Origin: Anodontia alba
Taxonomy: Eukaryota > Mollusca > Bivalvia > Lucinida > Lucinidae
Reading direction: 5' to 3'
Length of the DNA stretch: 64,000 nucleotides
Assembly: GCA_964016985.1 (NCBI GenBank)
Contig: OZ024826.1
Location: forward strand, 41,919,796-41,983,795
The notes beneath the pieces were generated by a model. It saw only the letters and a list, made by a program, of their open reading frames with translations, was not told where the DNA came from and did no database searches. Each line of letters begins with the position of its first letter. The first letter of the stretch is position 1. This document shows, piece by piece, positions 62,203-64,000 of the stretch. The position numbers were made by a program, and so were the translations under genes.

Positions 62203-62298
62203 TCTGATAATCGATTAATCGATAGATGAATTCCACAAAAATGATTATCGTTACTGATTTGCTACTAATCGGTTGTTTGATTTCTGTGTCTGTTACAT

Positions 62299-62509
62299 TA
62301 CTGTATTTATCCTAAGGATTCGGACACCTCATCTGTTTACCATACTTGTTCTAAAATTTGAGCAAGAACAATTAACTACCCAATATTATGTCTAAAAAGT
62401 AGGTGAATTAGTGGCAAACTGTGTAGACGCTGAGACACCGCATTCTGTGGCATCTCATCTGGGTCTTCACTGTTTGCTCAGGCCTGTCTGTCCAAATACA
62501 TATGGTAAA
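62299..62509 (+). mobile_element. G-type segment within Q
   Basis: TACTGTATTTATCCTAAGGA to ATATGGTAAAG; stem GAGACACCGCATTCTGTGGC. Occupies the same place in Q as the G segment at 16215. Confidence 0.9.
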
Positions 62510-62580
62510 GTATAACATATGGTGAGAGTCATGCTCAGGCAGTAAACCGGAGGGATAAGATTATGACCAAATCTTCACGA

Positions 62581-62835
62581 ATCACGATAACATGCCTATA
62601 TAGTTTTGACCCCCTTAAACCCCACTTTTATGTAGTAAAACTGGGGTTTACAGGGGTATACATTAGTTTTCTTATTTCTGCTCAAAAACTTGGATCGTTG
62701 AGGCAGTTCTAACGAGTACCCACAATCTATGTTTTGAGCAGAAATATGAAAAATATCAGAATTTTTTATCGGAAAAGTTTGCTTTTTTTGGTTGTAATAT
62801 TTTTAGTATATTTGAATAGGCGTGTTTTCGTAATG
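62581..62835 (-). mobile_element. MITE family B nested in Q
   Basis: ATCACGATAACATGCCTATA to GGCGTGTTTTCGTAAT. The left core arm is mostly deleted, GAGGCAGTTCTAACGAGTAC kept. Confidence 0.95.
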
Positions 62836-62869
62836 GGATTACTAATCGATTATCGATCACTCATTTTGA

Positions 62870-63150
62870 TCAGTGATGGTGCTAAAATGCTTACTTGCAA
62901 GAAAAGTCAATAATCCAAGGGTTTATGTGACCATGTACGCTATGGTTGCATCTAAAACTAGGATCTTAAACGCGAGGGGGTTAAATCAAAATTCCGAATG
63001 TGTTACTCCGGTCCTCATCCATAAGGCTATTGAAAGTTCCAAGATTCTAGCTTAAATGGTCTAGGAGCAAAGGTGTGACATTACAGACGGACGGATGTAC
63101 GGACAGTTGGTATCACAATATCCCCGCTTTTTCTTCGAAAAGCGTGGTGA
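62870..63150 (+). repeat. Dispersed repeat with GACGGACGG tail
   Basis: ATGTACGCTATGGTTGCATC, GTTCCAAGATTCTAGCTTAA and AGGTGTGACATTACAGACGG, then TACGGACAGTTGGTATCACA. Reads like a dispersed repeat common in bivalve genomes; single copy here. Confidence 0.55.
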
Positions 63151-63300
63151 TAATAATAATTATGGTAATAAAAGATAAATACATATATTCAACAAATAAA
63201 TAATGACAGTATCATTTTCAGTAGTTTTTCTCCTTGTTTTCTCAAGGGGACCTTCACTTCCATATCTTGTATCTGCTGGGATATGATGTTGTCATTTGGA

Positions 63301-63640
63301 ATAGCACATTCAACAGCATATGACAGTTTGATTTTTTTTTTTATTTTTTTTTATTTTTCAGAGAAATTAAGGCCATTTCATGTGAATCTGCATCTGCCTA
63401 GCAGGTCATTCACATGACATGTCAAGTCTAGGCATATGATTTACAGGTCACGTCTAAGGATATGATTCACATGAAATTCAGAGTCTTAATTTAGTTGAAA
63501 GATAAAAAAAAAAAAAAATGTCCAGGTCAGGCCCGATGTTTTGTCAGGCCTGATCTGGGTCTAAACTGTTTGCAAAGGTTATCAGCAGACGACAAAAGTG
63601 GCCACTAGCAGGGAAAGAGTTAGTGCTTTAAGGATGAAAA
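63301..63640 (+). mobile_element. MITE family F with extra internal arms and an M-prime end
   Basis: TTTTTCAGAGAAATTAAGGC; three successive arms with CACATGA words (GGTCATTCACATGACATGTC, then GATTCACATGAAATTCAGAG). An A-run separates it from 63521-63625, the right part of an M-prime element (CAGGCCTGATCTGGGTCTAA, GAAAGAGTTAG). Confidence 0.72.
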
Positions 63641-64000
63641 GCAGCAATGCATGTTAATGTAAAATTAATAATGACTCAAAATATGCATCTGTGAATGCAT
63701 GATTATCAATCCAAAGTTCTGTTATAAGCTGGCTTTTTGTGCAATGCATCACCTATTGATATTTTCTGTGGAAATTTCCATTGCTAGTCTAGCTATATTT
63801 CTTTATTGATTTTCTATTAATTTTGTGCATTTTATTGTCTGTCAAATACTAGGCTACAGCTAAACAGATATTTCCAATGAATAATCCGTTATTTTTCCAG
63901 TGGAAACATTATTTGTAGGATCTCATTAGAATCATCAGACTGCTGAGATAATTCTGAAAATAATTCTGAGGAGGTCTAGGATAATGTAGTTGGGAGAATA
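63641..64000. other. Mostly unassigned; A-like shred at right
   Basis: About 63895-63985 has TTTTTCCAGTGGAAACATTA and CTCATTAGAATCATCAGACT, a weak family A trace. No gene. Confidence 0.45.

Larger units (their letters stand above)
61967..62864 (-). mobile_element. Composite element Q with C and B insertions
   Basis: AAGGCTGGCACAATTAA left; ATCTGATAATCGATTAATCG; the G segment; AACATATGGTGAGAGTCATG; ATTACTAATCGATTATCGAT right. Inverted order relative to 16077-16515, which lacks the C and B insertions. Confidence 0.85.
37525..64000 (+). other. SLC6 gene intron, right end beyond window
   Basis: Starts with a good GTAAGT donor. The next expected coding segment (end of loop 2 and TM4) was not recognised in the following 26.5 kb, so the intron probably continues past the window. 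A short diverged exon could have been missed. Confidence 0.6.

Noticed and set aside
37525..64000. Search by eye for the next SLC6 exon (TM4 region)
   Set aside because: No segment with the expected W..L.LCL..AW pattern and splice sites was recognised; absence is not proven.

Overview
This window looks like intronic DNA from a mollusc, most likely a bivalve. The reasons are an animal-type split gene, AT-rich and repeat-saturated introns, tRNA-derived SINEs, a decayed LINE, and tandem arrays plus GACGGACGG-type tails of a kind common in bivalve genomes. The species assignment is inference from style only. No prokaryotic operons, rRNA genes or functional tRNA genes were seen.

Gene content: one gene is supported, on the + strand. 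It is a sodium/chloride-coupled SLC6 neurotransmitter or amino-acid transporter, closest in feel to glycine transporters. Three consecutive exons are visible (9369-9549, 15376-15507, 37233-37524). Their splice phases are compatible (1, 1, 2), and together they encode the N-terminal tail, TM1, TM2, TM3 and the glycosylated second extracellular loop, about 201 codons. Introns of 5,826 and 21,725 bp separate them. No further exon was recognised in the remaining 26 kb, so the gene runs off the right edge and probably off the left edge as well.

Repeats: by a rough hand tally, over a third of the window is short non-autonomous foldback elements (MITEs). I name the families A to N plus a few singletons. 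A: about 190 bp, termini like CATAGCTCTAGATAAGG, core hairpin GTGGGTACTCATTAGAAGCG. B: about 275 bp, termini ATTACGAAAACACGCCTAT / ATAGGCATGTTTTCGTGAT, a core related to A. C: about 210 bp, TTAA target site, termini CCCTTGTCCTGCTGAA. D: about 240 bp, termini GGGCCCAGTTGTTCAAA. E: about 190 bp, TTAACCTTTACCACTCTC to CCCAGCATGCTAAGCATTAA. F: about 190 bp, TTAACCCTTAAAGTGC. G: about 215 bp, TACCGTATTTACCCTAAG. H: about 330 bp, GTATTCAACC / GCGGTAATTAGG. I and J: TA-flanked pogo-like elements. K to N: rarer. Many families share the same hairpin core while having different ends (A/B/H; C/G/L/M/N; E/F). This modular design is the most interesting feature of the window.

Other repeats: a 1.43-kb element with CAGGGTTCGC inverted termini; two complete SINE copies with perfect 12-13 bp target duplications and older relics of the same SINE; a second and a third SINE type; a LINE 3-prime end with a decayed reverse transcriptase; a 345-bp direct duplication; a 1.5-kb tandem array with a 151-bp unit and an alternating dimer of about 325 bp; and several microsatellites.

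Nested insertions give a relative chronology. B sits inside A, E, G, H and Q, and nothing was seen inside B, so B is the youngest. C sits inside A and Q. A and E sit inside G. N sits inside E. The LINE sits inside G. Three elements end only 37, 41 and 83 bp upstream of the three exon starts, which leaves very little original intron for splicing signals.
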